DNA from: an uncultured Oscillospiraceae bacterium
GTDB taxonomy: Bacteria; Bacillota; Clostridia; Oscillospirales; Acutalibacteraceae
Length of the DNA: 23,642 nucleotides
Direction of reading: 5' to 3'
Assembly: GCA_900544375.1 (NCBI GenBank)
Contig: UQUZ01000041.1
Span: 1-23,642, forward strand
The notes below the pieces were generated by a model. The model was given only the letters and a program-made list of their open reading frames with translations, searched no databases and had not been told where the DNA came from. A program made the translations under genes and the position numbers. How positions within the stretch are numbered: position 1 is the stretch's first letter; the number at the start of each line of letters is the position of its first letter. Below are positions 15,165 to 22,898 of this stretch, one piece after another.

Positions 15165-17456
15165 TTATTCCTCCCCCTTTTTGCGCTGCTTGAAATATAA
15201 GAGGGCAGCCGCGCTTGCGAGCGCCAGCCCGCCGGCGGAGAACCAGATAGCGCCCATGCCCCCAGCAACGGGCAGCTCATCTTGCTCTTTATTAGGAATG
15301 GTAGCGGCCTCGCCGGTAGAATCCTCTCCTTCGCCGCCGGACGGCAATTGGATTTCATCGATCTTATCGCCCTCGACGTTATAGAAGGTTACCATGCCGA
15401 CTTCGACCGTTACTCGAACAGGGTCAGTTGGGAGCTTGTAGCCTGCCGGGGCCTTTACCTCATAGAGCAGGTAGTTTCCAAATGGGATATCCGTGAAGGT
15501 GGCATTGCCATCTTGGCCGGTGGATTCGCCGTTATCCTGATAGGTGGGGTAGAGGGGCTTATCCACATTGGAATCTTTCACCCAGTCATCACCAGCAGGC
15601 CACAGCTCAAACTTCGCCCCCGCCAGCAGCGTATCATTCGAGTCCGCATCCACCTTGGTGAAGGTGAAGGATGCCACTTTCAGCGTGTTAATGATGGTGA
15701 AGCCTGATTCATTTTTTTCAACTGTTGAGGTGTAATAAACGCTTTGGTCCTCATTCAAGCATTCTTTCACTGTGAAAGAATGCTCAGAGCCTACCGGAAT
15801 ATTTTTAAACTGAGTCTGCCATGAATTTTTTTCGTTCAAAGTGACAGTTTGGCAAGGAGTTTCAGATTCCTTGTAATACAGCTCCACCGTAATGGAATCA
15901 CCGCGATGCGCTGTATTGCCGGAATCCTCCCAGTGTTTTTCAACCGGAATGCTTGTTGTTGAAATCTGGATGACAGGCTTGGGATAGAGGAGTGTTTTAT
16001 CTTGTCCATCCCCGTTATATGTAAGGCTTGCGGTAGCGTTGGAGTAGAATCCTAACTGACCGGTGCTGGTATTCCCGGTGTTTGTTTCTCCGATCATGTC
16101 TTTAGGATACGAACAGCCATTTTGGATGTATCGGTCAATTGCTGCCTGCGAGGGTTGGATATTAAAGCTTATCGTATAGGTAACGCCGTCCTCCAGCATC
16201 TTGAGCCACTGTATGGAAACCTGCTTGCCGTTTGGATCTAGATTTAATTTGTAATCGCCCTCCGGAACGGGTTCTGTCTGCCCATCTTTTGTGGTACGGG
16301 TTACCGTAATCCCAGTGCCGCTTGCATCAATACCCACAAACTCTGCATATTCGCTGAGGGTATCGCTGATCGTAACATTTGTGTAGCCAGAGGTGGTGAC
16401 GGTTTCAATGATGTTGTTAAATGCGTCTTCGAGGGCATCTTCGCTCTTACCGTTAAAATACTGAGTGTCCTTGCCCTTTTTGCTCAGATCATTGGAGAAC
16501 ACTTCCATCCGATCCGCAGAACCGCCGATGCTAACGGAGAAAAACTTGATGTCATTCGGGATCTTTTCAGCTTCCGCAAGTGCATGATTGTAATTATTGT
16601 CATAGTCATCGCTAGTTCCGGTGCCCTGTGTATATCCTGCGCCGTAGCGATAGTCGCTGGTTGTATACCGGAAAGTGGGGTTACCATCTGACAGAAACAC
16701 AACAAAGGTGAGCGCATCATTGCGGCGTGAATTTAACAACTTCTTGGCCTCGTAGAGCCCCGCTTCCCAGTTGGTTCCGCCAACGGTCTGAATGTTACTG
16801 ATGGTGCTTGTAATGTTGCGGGAAGAGGATGTCCAGCTCTGGGCTTCTTTAGCGTCTTGCCATTTTCCGCGATCTCTTTGGACAGAGGAATCTCGATTCC
16901 CGGTAGAGTTACTGCCACTAAAGGTGACGATAGACATCCGGTTTTTTGTGCCGGAAGGAAGCAACTCGTCTGCCATATTGGTCACAAGGCGTTCCAAGAT
17001 ATCCATTCTGGAATCTTCGTCCCTCCCAGCATTCTCATCACTATTTATCCTATAATCCATACTGTTAGATATATCAACGACCAACAGTACATCTACTGGC
17101 CTACGCTCGGTTTCAGTCGCCACTTTCGTTTTGCCCGTCACATTGAGCGAGAGGCGGTAGGTGCCGTCTCCGTTATCCTCAATATACTTGCAGTGGGCGG
17201 GGGCGCCGAGCGATTCGCCGGGCTCGGCCTCCGGGGCGTTGGCTTTGGCCGGCGTGCTTTCCGAAGCCTGCGTGCTCTGGGTTGAGGCCGTGTTTTGTAC
17301 ATCCAGATTTTCCGTGGCCAGGCTTTCCACGGCAGAGCCGCTTTCCACCGCGCCCCCCGCATAGGCGCTCGTCAACAGCATCGCCGCAATCAGTGCCAGC
17401 GCGCAGAGCCTGACCAAAATCCGGCGATGCGGGCCGCTTGATCTTTGCTTGCTCAT
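15165..17456 (-). CDS. Tip (adhesin) pilin with von Willebrand A domain, LPVAG-anchored
   Basis: Probable tip adhesin of the pilus, with 763 residues. The signal peptide is at 1-33 (ending TSAYA), followed by a Ser/Thr/Ala-rich linker. A vWA domain begins at about 120, with MIDAS residues D128-x-S130-x-S132 (VVDISNSMD), the Thr in GGTNWEAGL and the Asp in FLSDGNP, so metal-dependent ligand binding is plausible. CnaB-type domains follow, including LLYEVKAPAGYKLP near the C-terminus. The anchor is LPVAG at about 728, then a helix and KQRKKGEE. The frame is open upstream to 17672, but ATG 17456 begins the signal peptide and has AAGGAGG 8 nt before it. An earlier in-frame ATG simply translates that binding site. 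Confidence 0.92.
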   Translation of the reverse strand: MSKQRSSGPHRRILVRLCALALIAAMLLTSAYAGGAVESGSAVESLATENLDVQNTASTQSTQASESTPAKANAPEAEPGESLGAPAHCKYIEDNGDGTYRLSLNVTGKTKVATETERRPVDVLLVVDISNSMDYRINSDENAGRDEDSRMDILERLVTNMADELLPSGTKNRMSIVTFSGSNSTGNRDSSVQRDRGKWQDAKEAQSWTSSSRNITSTISNIQTVGGTNWEAGLYEAKKLLNSRRNDALTFVVFLSDGNPTFRYTTSDYRYGAGYTQGTGTSDDYDNNYNHALAEAEKIPNDIKFFSVSIGGSADRMEVFSNDLSKKGKDTQYFNGKSEDALEDAFNNIIETVTTSGYTNVTISDTLSEYAEFVGIDASGTGITVTRTTKDGQTEPVPEGDYKLNLDPNGKQVSIQWLKMLEDGVTYTISFNIQPSQAAIDRYIQNGCSYPKDMIGETNTGNTSTGQLGFYSNATASLTYNGDGQDKTLLYPKPVIQISTTSIPVEKHWEDSGNTAHRGDSITVELYYKESETPCQTVTLNEKNSWQTQFKNIPVGSEHSFTVKECLNEDQSVYYTSTVEKNESGFTIINTLKVASFTFTKVDADSNDTLLAGAKFELWPAGDDWVKDSNVDKPLYPTYQDNGESTGQDGNATFTDIPFGNYLLYEVKAPAGYKLPTDPVRVTVEVGMVTFYNVEGDKIDEIQLPSGGEGEDSTGEAATIPNKEQDELPVAGGMGAIWFSAGGLALASAAALLYFKQRKKGEE

Positions 17457-17484
17457 TTGTTTTTCCTCCTTGCTGTATTTCATG

Positions 17485-17925
17485 CTACAGTTCCATTTCA
17501 TTCCTTGTTTTATCTTGATAAAGCGCCTTGTGATCAGGGCTTTTTTGCATATTCGAAAATCCCGTTTCAGCGGATGATCTATAGAAAAGCGGAAAGGGAA
17601 GAGGTGTGAAGACCCTTCCGGTGTAACGGACCGGAGACGCACATGGCGTTTTCCGCTTTTCTGGCTGTTCAAAGCAGGGGCGGCAGCGGCAATGCGATGG
17701 AAGCATGCCGCTGTGTTTCATGCGGGTGTTTTTGTGATCAGGGTTTTTCTGCATATTCGAAAATCCCGTTTCAGTTGATGATCTATGGAAAAGCGGAAAG
17801 GGGAGAGGTATGAAGACCCCTCCGGCATAACGGACCGGAGACGCACATGGCGTTTTCCGCTTTTCTGGCTGTTCAAAGCAGAGGTGGCAGCGGCAATGCG
17901 ATGGAAGCATGCCGCTGTGTTTCAT
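17485..17925 (-). CDS. Doubtful ORF of two 68-residue repeats in the pilus leader
   Basis: The 204-bp tandem repeats are open in this frame and give 146 codons, each unit starting MKHSGMLPSHCRC. The ATG overlaps the stop of the 50-residue gene upstream (ATGA), as for coupled genes. Against coding, most of the base differences between the two units change the amino acid, no ribosome binding site is evident, the peptide is Pro/Arg/Cys-rich with no known domain, and the DNA is full of inverted repeats. I think a structured leader is more likely than a protein. Confidence 0.2.
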   Translation of the reverse strand: MKHSGMLPSHCRCHLCFEQPEKRKTPCASPVRYAGGVFIPLPFPLFHRSSTETGFSNMQKNPDHKNTRMKHSGMLPSHCRCRPCFEQPEKRKTPCASPVRYTGRVFTPLPFPLFYRSSAETGFSNMQKSPDHKALYQDKTRNEMEL

Positions 17926-17937
17926 GCAGATGTTTTT
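17530..17937 (-). repeat. Two tandem 204-bp structured repeats upstream of the tip pilin
   Basis: Units 17530-17733 and 17734-17937 align without gaps and differ at about 14 positions, nearly all transitions. Each unit has a long-range stem, GAAAAGCGGAAA with TTTCCGCTTTTC, enclosing smaller hairpins with CCGG arms. A separate hairpin has arms CAGCGGCA and TGCCGCTG. They fill the gap between the promoter-proximal small gene and the tip pilin. They could be a duplicated regulatory RNA leader or an interspersed repeat that duplicated in place. I do not recognise a known riboswitch. Confidence 0.85.
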
Positions 17938-18074
17938 TTTGGTGGATCGGAATCGTTGCTGTCGATGGAGGCGAGCGCACGCAAGATCGCCAACTCTCCC
18001 ATCTGATACCGTTCCTCCAGAGATCGAAATAAGGCGTCAAATTCTTTTGCGGAAGTATCTTTTGATTGTGTCAT
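17922..18074 (-). CDS. Small unknown protein, first gene of the pilus transcript
   Basis: Fifty codons, beginning MTQSKDTSAKEFDALFRS and ending PPKKTSA. The peptide is polar, with a likely amphipathic helix in the middle (FDALFRSLEERYQMGELAILRALASI) and no signal peptide or membrane segment. AGGTGAG lies 4 nt before the ATG, and a textbook promoter lies 38 bp upstream. These two facts make translation credible. It is the first gene behind that promoter, ahead of the pilin genes, so a regulatory or co-expressed role is possible. I do not recognise its family. Confidence 0.6.
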   Translation of the reverse strand: MTQSKDTSAKEFDALFRSLEERYQMGELAILRALASIDSNDSDPPKKTSA

Positions 18075-18098
18075 AAACTCACCTGCTTTTTTCCGTAT

Positions 18099-18111
18099 GA
18101 GTTGTAAACTC
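18099..18111 (-). promoter_or_regulatory. Operator-like palindrome at the pilus-side promoter
   Basis: GAGTT-GTA-AACTC is a perfect 5-bp inverted repeat with a 3-bp centre. On the minus strand it sits directly after the -10 box, over the expected transcription start. That is a common place for a repressor site. The divergently encoded XRE regulator (18526-18867) is an obvious candidate binder, by inference only. Confidence 0.5.
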
Positions 18112-18140
18112 AATATACCATGTTTAACCTGTGTTGTCAA
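18112..18140 (-). promoter_or_regulatory. Sigma-A promoter of the pilus-side transcript
   Basis: On the minus strand a perfect TTGACA (plus 18135-18140) and TATATT (plus 18112-18117) are separated by 17 bp. It drives the 50-residue gene and, by read-through, probably the tip pilin and downstream pilus genes, since no other convincing promoter was seen before the tip pilin. Confidence 0.85.
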
Positions 18141-18291
18141 CGAATATATTAGCGTAAAATTGTGTTTCCGATAATTTTTACTCATGGATTGTGTTATACT
18201 AATCCAAAAATCCGCGTAGCAATATCGTTTTCCTTTTGTATGGATTTCACCCTTCTTTTCCATTTTGGTCAAGCGTGATTTCTGGTATGAT

Positions 18292-18379
18292 AGCTTCAAA
18301 CAAAGTTTGAAGCATTGGAAAAATGTCTGTCGGCGCAAAACGCCTCCTGCCGCGGTGCGGCAACGCCATTTTTGCAGAG
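18292..18379 (+). repeat. Branched palindromic repeat, copy C
   Basis: Same architecture as 70-153. It has the palindrome GCTTCAAAC-AAA-GTTTGAAGC (18293-18313), an outer stem AAAAATG with its complement CATTTTT, and inner hairpins GGCG/CGCC and TGCCGC/GCGGCA. Loop sequences differ from copies A and B while the stems are kept. The 9-mer TGGTATGAT flanks the copy on both sides (18283-18291 and 18393-18401), which could be a target-site duplication. Confidence 0.8.
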
Positions 18380-18392
18380 GAAGCTTTGTGTG

Positions 18393-18401
18393 TGGTATGA
18401 T
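18393..18401 (+). promoter_or_regulatory. Possible extended -10 promoter of the XRE regulator
   Basis: TGG-TATGAT is an extended -10 element whose hexamer begins 23 nt after the repeat's right-arm T-run. This is the same distance as TATACT after copy B in front of polA. No good -35 box is present. The leader to the regulator start would be about 120 nt. Bases 18402-18510 hold no other recognisable element. Confidence 0.4.
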
Positions 18402-18525
18402 CATTGGCGGTACGGCCACGGGCGGGTTTGTTACAATCACAGAAGCTATTTGGCTCCGCACAATGTTGGAGGGATGCGGGGCCTGTGGTAGTGCTGCATT
18501 TCTATTTTGAAAGAAGGGGTATCAG

Positions 18526-18867
18526 TTGAAAGACCGTATCAAGGCGATTCGGATCGCTTTAAAGCTGTCACAGAGAGAATTTGGCGAGCGGCTGGGTGTG
18601 AGCCGTGATGTTATCAGCAACTTGGAATACGGCAGGGTTCAGCCGAAGGAATTGCTGCTCAGGCATATTTGTGAATTATACAGCGTCAACGAGGAATGGC
18701 TATTCCATGGTGAGGGCAGAATGTTCGCAGGCGATTCGTGCCCTGATCAACGGGTAGAGGAAGCGCTTCGTATTTTTAAATCCCTGCGGCCTGCGTTTCA
18801 GGATTATGCATTAGAGCAGATCAGGAGCTTGGTGAAGCTACAGGAGAACAACAAGCCGGAACAATAA
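18526..18867 (+). CDS. XRE-family helix-turn-helix transcriptional regulator
   Basis: A 113-residue DNA-binding protein. Residues 4-58 form a Cro/C1-type helix-turn-helix: IRIALKLSQREFGERLGVSR, then the recognition helix VISNLEYGR, followed by LLRHICELYSVNEEWLFHGEG, which is typical of phage-repressor-like regulators. The C-terminal 45 residues are helical and may mediate dimerisation. The start is TTG at 18526, supported by AAGAAGGGG (about 6 nt upstream) and by alignment with the usual MKDRIKAIR-type N-terminus. It is divergent from the pilus-side transcript and shares its intergenic region, so it could regulate that promoter or itself. Double hairpins end the gene. Confidence 0.9.
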   Translation: MKDRIKAIRIALKLSQREFGERLGVSRDVISNLEYGRVQPKELLLRHICELYSVNEEWLFHGEGRMFAGDSCPDQRVEEALRIFKSLRPAFQDYALEQIRSLVKLQENNKPEQ

Positions 18868-18902
18868 GCGGCGCCAGAGCCGCCTGATGATGCATGAAAA
18901 AA

Positions 18903-18939
18903 CAGGGCGCTCCCTTTTGATAAAAGAGGGAGCGCCCTG
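18903..18939. terminator. Terminator hairpin between XRE gene and ABC exporter operon
   Basis: CAGGGCGCTCCC (18903-18914) pairs with GGGAGCGCCCTG (18928-18939), with a further CTTTT/AAAAG inside. On the minus strand it is followed by TTTTTT, so it works best as a second terminator for the ABC exporter genes. The plus-strand U-run is absent. Confidence 0.75.
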
Positions 18940-18967
18940 CGGCGGTTTGATGCAAGAAGGGAAACGG

Positions 18968-19016
18968 AAAAACAAGGGGCTGCAAAATGCAAAACATTTT
19001 GCAGCCCCTTGTTTTT
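18968..19016. terminator. Bidirectional 22-bp terminator between XRE gene and ABC exporter operon
   Basis: A perfect 22-bp stem (18968-18989 with 18995-19016) has loop CAAAA. A and T runs sit at the two outer ends, so it is usable from both strands. It lies about 50 bp after the ABC exporter stop and 100 bp after the XRE stop. Confidence 0.93.
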
Positions 19017-19068
19017 TTCATGCGATGCGCTTTGCAACAGCTTTTTTTGCTCCTCTATTTCGGAAAGC

Positions 19069-20907
19069 TTAGCAATAATATTGCGCCTGTGCGTTCCACA
19101 GCTCATAATACGCACTGGATGGATCGCGGATCAGCTCCTCGTGCGTGCCAAGCTGAACAAGCTCGCCCTGCTGGAACACCGCGATGTGTTTGCAGAACCG
19201 GCAGGAGGATAGGCGATGGGAGATGTAGATCGCCGTTTTATCGCCTACTAGGCGGTTGAATTTGGAATAGATTTCATATTCTGCGATAGGGTCGAGCGCG
19301 GCCGTCGGCTCATCAAGCACAATAAACGGCGCGTTTTTATACAGCGCCCTGGCAAGGGCGAGTTTTTGCGCCTCACCGCCGGAAATCTCCACGCCGGTTT
19401 CCTCCACATCCTTGTAAAGATAGGTATCAAGCTGCTGCTCCATCCCGCGGACGTCGTCCGCGATGCCCGCTTCCTCCAGACAGGCCCAGACGCGCGCTTC
19501 CTCGTATGTATCGGCGACGGAGACATTCTGCGCCAAAGGGAAGGAGAACATGCTGAAATCCTGAAATACCACGGAGAAGAGCTGCCGATAAGCGGCATCG
19601 TCATATTCGCGGATATTGACGCCGTTTAAAAGAATTTCGCCCTCCTGTGGGTCGTAGAGGCGGCATAGGAGCTTGATGAAGGTCGTCTTTCCGGAGCCGT
19701 TGCGCCCAACGACGGCGAGCTTCTCTCCATTTTCCAGCTTAATAGAGAAATTCTTCAGCGCATAGGTTTCCGATTCCGGGTATTTGAAGCTAACATTGCG
19801 GAATTCAATGGAGACCGGCGTATCCATCTGTGGCAGGAGCGTGCCGGCCTGCTTGCCGGATTCGGTGTGGAGGATGTCAAAATAATAATCGAGTGTGGGG
19901 ATAATCTGCGGGATTTGCCCGGTGGTGTTTGCAATGGCGGTAACGCCCTGCACCACCTGCATGAAGCTGCCCGTATAGCATACGAGGCTGCCAATGCTGA
20001 ATAGGCCGATGAGCCCCTTGAGCCCGATAAAAAGGTAGATGCCGAAGCCGATCACCGCGCCGATGATTGCGATCAGGGAGCTGGATTTGGCGCTGTTGGC
20101 GGCGATTTTTTTCTGGATAGCAATCCCCTCGTTGAGCAGCTGCTGCGTGGCGTCCTTTTCAATAATCAGCTGCTCCTGATAGGTGCGGATCTCTTTGCCG
20201 GTTTTATAGTCGGCTATCATTTCTGTGTAATAGTCGTATAACCGATCGAGCCCCATATACTGCTCGCTCAAACGGAACCATTCCTTGCTGATTTTGCGGC
20301 TGATGATCAGGATGATCCCCACCGCGACCCCAATGGCGGCGAAGAGGGCAACCGCAAACCATGGCGATTCTACAAAGGTTTCGCCGCCCTTGAAGCTGAT
20401 TTTGAGCAGGGGGAAGAGCAAAACCAGGGCAAACGCCAGAGTGGTTGCGCCCGATACCCAATGGGAGAGCATCCAGCTCAGGCGGTAAAGGGAAGATCCT
20501 GCTTTATCCATCGCCTCCTGATGCTTATGCAACAGGGTTTGGAAAGCGGGGCTTTCCAGTTTTTCATAATCCAGCGTATAGAGCTTGCGGATGACCTCGC
20601 CGCGTTCCTTATTATAGAGAAGGCCGCGCGACATATAGTAACGGTTCTCCAGCGTGCGGGAGGTAATGAACAGGAACAGATTGATCGCCAGCGCCAGGGC
20701 AACGAATAGGATCAGGGTTTTCATCTCCCGTGTGGTGGAAAGAATATCGATGATCCGGGAGGAAAAATAAAGGTTTACAAAGGGAAGTGCGGCTTTGGTA
20801 ACGCCGCTTGTCAGCGTCAGCGGGATCAGCTGCGGCTCAAGCCGATGGATTTCCCGGAAGCCTCTCCCGATTTTTTGGAGTGTGGTCATCGCTTTCATAT
20901 TAATCAT
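19069..20907 (-). CDS. ABC exporter half-transporter (fused membrane and ATPase domains), second gene of pair
   Basis: A 612-residue half-transporter with an N-terminal membrane domain of about six helices (about 25-330) and a C-terminal ATPase. Walker A is VVGRNGSGKTT (about 398-408), the signature ISGGEAQKLALARAL (about 504-518), Walker B FIVLDEPTAALDP (about 524-536), and the switch His lies in YISHRLSS. All catalytic motifs look intact. The start at 20907 has GAAAGGA close upstream. ATGs at 20898 and 20889 are alternatives, and the open frame beyond 20907 is not convincing. It follows a homologous gene of the same length (612 residues), so the two most likely form a heterodimeric exporter. 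The substrate is unknown, with peptides, lipids or drugs all possible. Confidence 0.9.
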   Translation of the reverse strand: MINMKAMTTLQKIGRGFREIHRLEPQLIPLTLTSGVTKAALPFVNLYFSSRIIDILSTTREMKTLILFVALALAINLFLFITSRTLENRYYMSRGLLYNKERGEVIRKLYTLDYEKLESPAFQTLLHKHQEAMDKAGSSLYRLSWMLSHWVSGATTLAFALVLLFPLLKISFKGGETFVESPWFAVALFAAIGVAVGIILIISRKISKEWFRLSEQYMGLDRLYDYYTEMIADYKTGKEIRTYQEQLIIEKDATQQLLNEGIAIQKKIAANSAKSSSLIAIIGAVIGFGIYLFIGLKGLIGLFSIGSLVCYTGSFMQVVQGVTAIANTTGQIPQIIPTLDYYFDILHTESGKQAGTLLPQMDTPVSIEFRNVSFKYPESETYALKNFSIKLENGEKLAVVGRNGSGKTTFIKLLCRLYDPQEGEILLNGVNIREYDDAAYRQLFSVVFQDFSMFSFPLAQNVSVADTYEEARVWACLEEAGIADDVRGMEQQLDTYLYKDVEETGVEISGGEAQKLALARALYKNAPFIVLDEPTAALDPIAEYEIYSKFNRLVGDKTAIYISHRLSSCRFCKHIAVFQQGELVQLGTHEELIRDPSSAYYELWNAQAQYYC

Positions 20908-20988
20908 TATTCCTTTCCGGCTGTTTTGTGCGGTTTTGCAAAGCAAAATTGCCGCCGCTGTTTTTGCGGCAAAGGCACAAAACTCCAA

Positions 20989-21010
20989 GTTTGAAAGTTT
21001 ACTTTCAAAC
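20989..21010 (-). promoter_or_regulatory. 10-bp hairpin over the stop codon of the first exporter gene
   Basis: GTTTGAAAGT (20989-20998) and ACTTTCAAAC (21001-21010) form a perfect stem with a 2-bp centre. The stop codon of the upstream exporter gene (21005-21007) lies in one arm. No long U-run follows. It may stabilise the upstream message, partly separate expression of the two genes, or serve as a protein-binding palindrome. Confidence 0.5.
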
Positions 21011-22843
21011 TATGGCCTCCTCTCGTTCGGCCTGCGCGGTATGTTCTTCTTTATAGTAATGGCTTTGAATTTGGAACATGCGCCAATAGGCGCCGTGCAT
21101 CGCCATCAGCTCCTCATGGGTGCCCATTTCAGCAATCCGGCCGTCTGCGATGAAAAGGATCCGGTCGCAGAAGCGGGTGGAAGAAAGCCGGTGAGAAATG
21201 AAGAAAGAGGTTTTATTGCTTGTCAGCGCATTGTATTTTTGATAGAGTTCATTTTCTGCAATCGGGTCGAGCGCCGCGGTGGGCTCATCGAGCACGAGCA
21301 CCGGCGCGTCGTGATAAAGGGCGCGCGCAAGCAGGAGCTTTTGCTGCTCGCCGCCGGAAAGATTCACGGCGTTTTTATGCACTTGCTTGACCATTTGTGT
21401 TTTGCCCTTTTCCGGCAGTTGCTCAATACGCTCCCATATCCCGGCTTGCTTGAGCACAAGCGTGAGCCGGCCATAATCGATCTCTTCCTCTTCGCACAAG
21501 CATACATTCCGATCGATGGACATCGGCAGGAAGTTATAATCTTGATATACGGCGGAGAACAAGGAATAGTAGGCGTCCCGCCCGTAGTCGGAGGAGGGGA
21601 TTCCATTTACTAACACGCGGCCGCTCGTCGGCTGGTAAAAACCGCACAGGATTTTGATACAGGTGGTTTTGCCAGCGCCATTTTCACCAACGATGGCAAT
21701 CTTTTCACCCGGCTGGACAGTAAAGCTCATTTGCTTAAGCGTTAGGCTTTTGCTGCCCTGATAGCGGAAGTCCACGTTTTCAAAGGTGATGGAGCAGGGC
21801 TGCGCCCCTTTGGCGGGCAGGGCAGAGGCGCTTTGCAGCCGTGGGCGGTCCGGCATTTCTAGAAACGCGCGAAAGTGGTCGCATTCCGTGGCCACCATAT
21901 CAAGATTTTGAAGCTGCTGTGTGATGCCGAGAATCCATGCCGCAAATCCTGTGACAATGCCGAAATAGAAGATAAAGTCGGAAACACCCATTGTTCCTGC
22001 TAAAACACTGCCGATCAGATAGATGTAGGCCACTGCTTCGCGCAGCATGGAGAGCAGCGCACGGCCCGCGCTGAACGTGAACACCTGCCGCGTATATTTG
22101 CCGATCACTTTGGTGTAGGTAGCAGTCAACTGCGCAAGGATGAGCAAAAACCAATCTCCGGCGCCATAGAGGCGGATATCCTTGCCGGCGGAGAAGTTGT
22201 GCGCGTTTTTATAAAGGTAATCAAACCGGACCCAAAGGGGATTGTTTTTTTTGCGCGTATCCAGTTCCGCCTTGGCAGTGTAGCGCACTAGGAAGAACTC
22301 CCCGACGCATGTAACAGCAATCAACAGGAGCATCGTGGGGCGCAGCGCGGAAAGAACCGCGAGGTAGGAGACGATACCGGTGGCATTGGCGCAGAGGCTC
22401 ACGATAATTTCATATAATGCCTGGCTATCGGAATAACGCCCATACAGCGCAAACCCACGGCCGCGTTCGAATTTTTCCCTGCCTTCCATACTTTCCATGT
22501 TTTCATAATCGGCCGTCATAGCCTTGCGAAAGGTGAGGATACTGTAGCGGATCGCTGCCGCTTGGGCGACGCCGGTCATTTTGCCCTGTAGAAACGGATC
22601 GATCCAGCTCAGTGCAGCGACCAGAGCCGACATGACTGCAATCAGCCCGATCATGGTGGGAACCGATACATTCTGTGTAATGCAGTCGATCATTAATTTG
22701 GGGATGAGTGCCGTAAGCATCGGCAGCAACACCAATGCTGGAACACGCAGCGCACAGAACCATATGCTTTTTCGATCCCATTCCCACCAATTGTGCAGCA
22801 TATACCGCACATTTTCTCGCGAGGAATGCAATTTTTTCTCCAC
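21005..22843 (-). CDS. ABC exporter half-transporter (fused membrane and ATPase domains), first gene of pair
   Basis: A 612-residue half-transporter. The membrane domain has helices such as ALVLLPMLTALIPKLMI and YIYLIGSVLAGTMGVSDFIFYFGIV. The ATPase domain has Walker A VGENGAGKTT (about 383-392), the signature LSGGEQQKLLLARAL (about 494-508), Walker B VLVLDEPTAALDP (about 514-526) and the switch His in FISHRLSS. The start is GTG 22843, beginning MEKKLHSS, with AAGGAGG 8 nt upstream. The frame is open further to 22927, but that extension covers the promoter. It is the first gene of a two-gene operon and the likely dimer partner of 19069-20907, with which it shares the DEPTAALDPIAE stretch. Confidence 0.92.
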   Translation of the reverse strand: MEKKLHSSRENVRYMLHNWWEWDRKSIWFCALRVPALVLLPMLTALIPKLMIDCITQNVSVPTMIGLIAVMSALVAALSWIDPFLQGKMTGVAQAAAIRYSILTFRKAMTADYENMESMEGREKFERGRGFALYGRYSDSQALYEIIVSLCANATGIVSYLAVLSALRPTMLLLIAVTCVGEFFLVRYTAKAELDTRKKNNPLWVRFDYLYKNAHNFSAGKDIRLYGAGDWFLLILAQLTATYTKVIGKYTRQVFTFSAGRALLSMLREAVAYIYLIGSVLAGTMGVSDFIFYFGIVTGFAAWILGITQQLQNLDMVATECDHFRAFLEMPDRPRLQSASALPAKGAQPCSITFENVDFRYQGSKSLTLKQMSFTVQPGEKIAIVGENGAGKTTCIKILCGFYQPTSGRVLVNGIPSSDYGRDAYYSLFSAVYQDYNFLPMSIDRNVCLCEEEEIDYGRLTLVLKQAGIWERIEQLPEKGKTQMVKQVHKNAVNLSGGEQQKLLLARALYHDAPVLVLDEPTAALDPIAENELYQKYNALTSNKTSFFISHRLSSTRFCDRILFIADGRIAEMGTHEELMAMHGAYWRMFQIQSHYYKEEHTAQAEREEAIV

Positions 22844-22898
22844 TGGATGCGCCTCCTTAGGATTCAATTTGCAACAATACGAAGAACCGAACATTCGT

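Noticed and set aside
17530..17937. A c-di-GMP riboswitch controlling the pilus operon
   Set aside because: The repeats are structured and well placed, but the conserved c-di-GMP-I and -II core sequences as I know them are not present.
18265..18510. An 81-codon plus-strand frame before the XRE gene
   Set aside because: It is made largely of repeat copy C and the promoter region, with no ribosome binding site and no domain.
22879..22896. A LexA-type SOS box near the exporter promoter (CGAACATTCG)
   Set aside because: The Firmicute LexA site needs CGAAC and GTTCG separated by about four bases. Here the half-sites are fused, so the match is poor.
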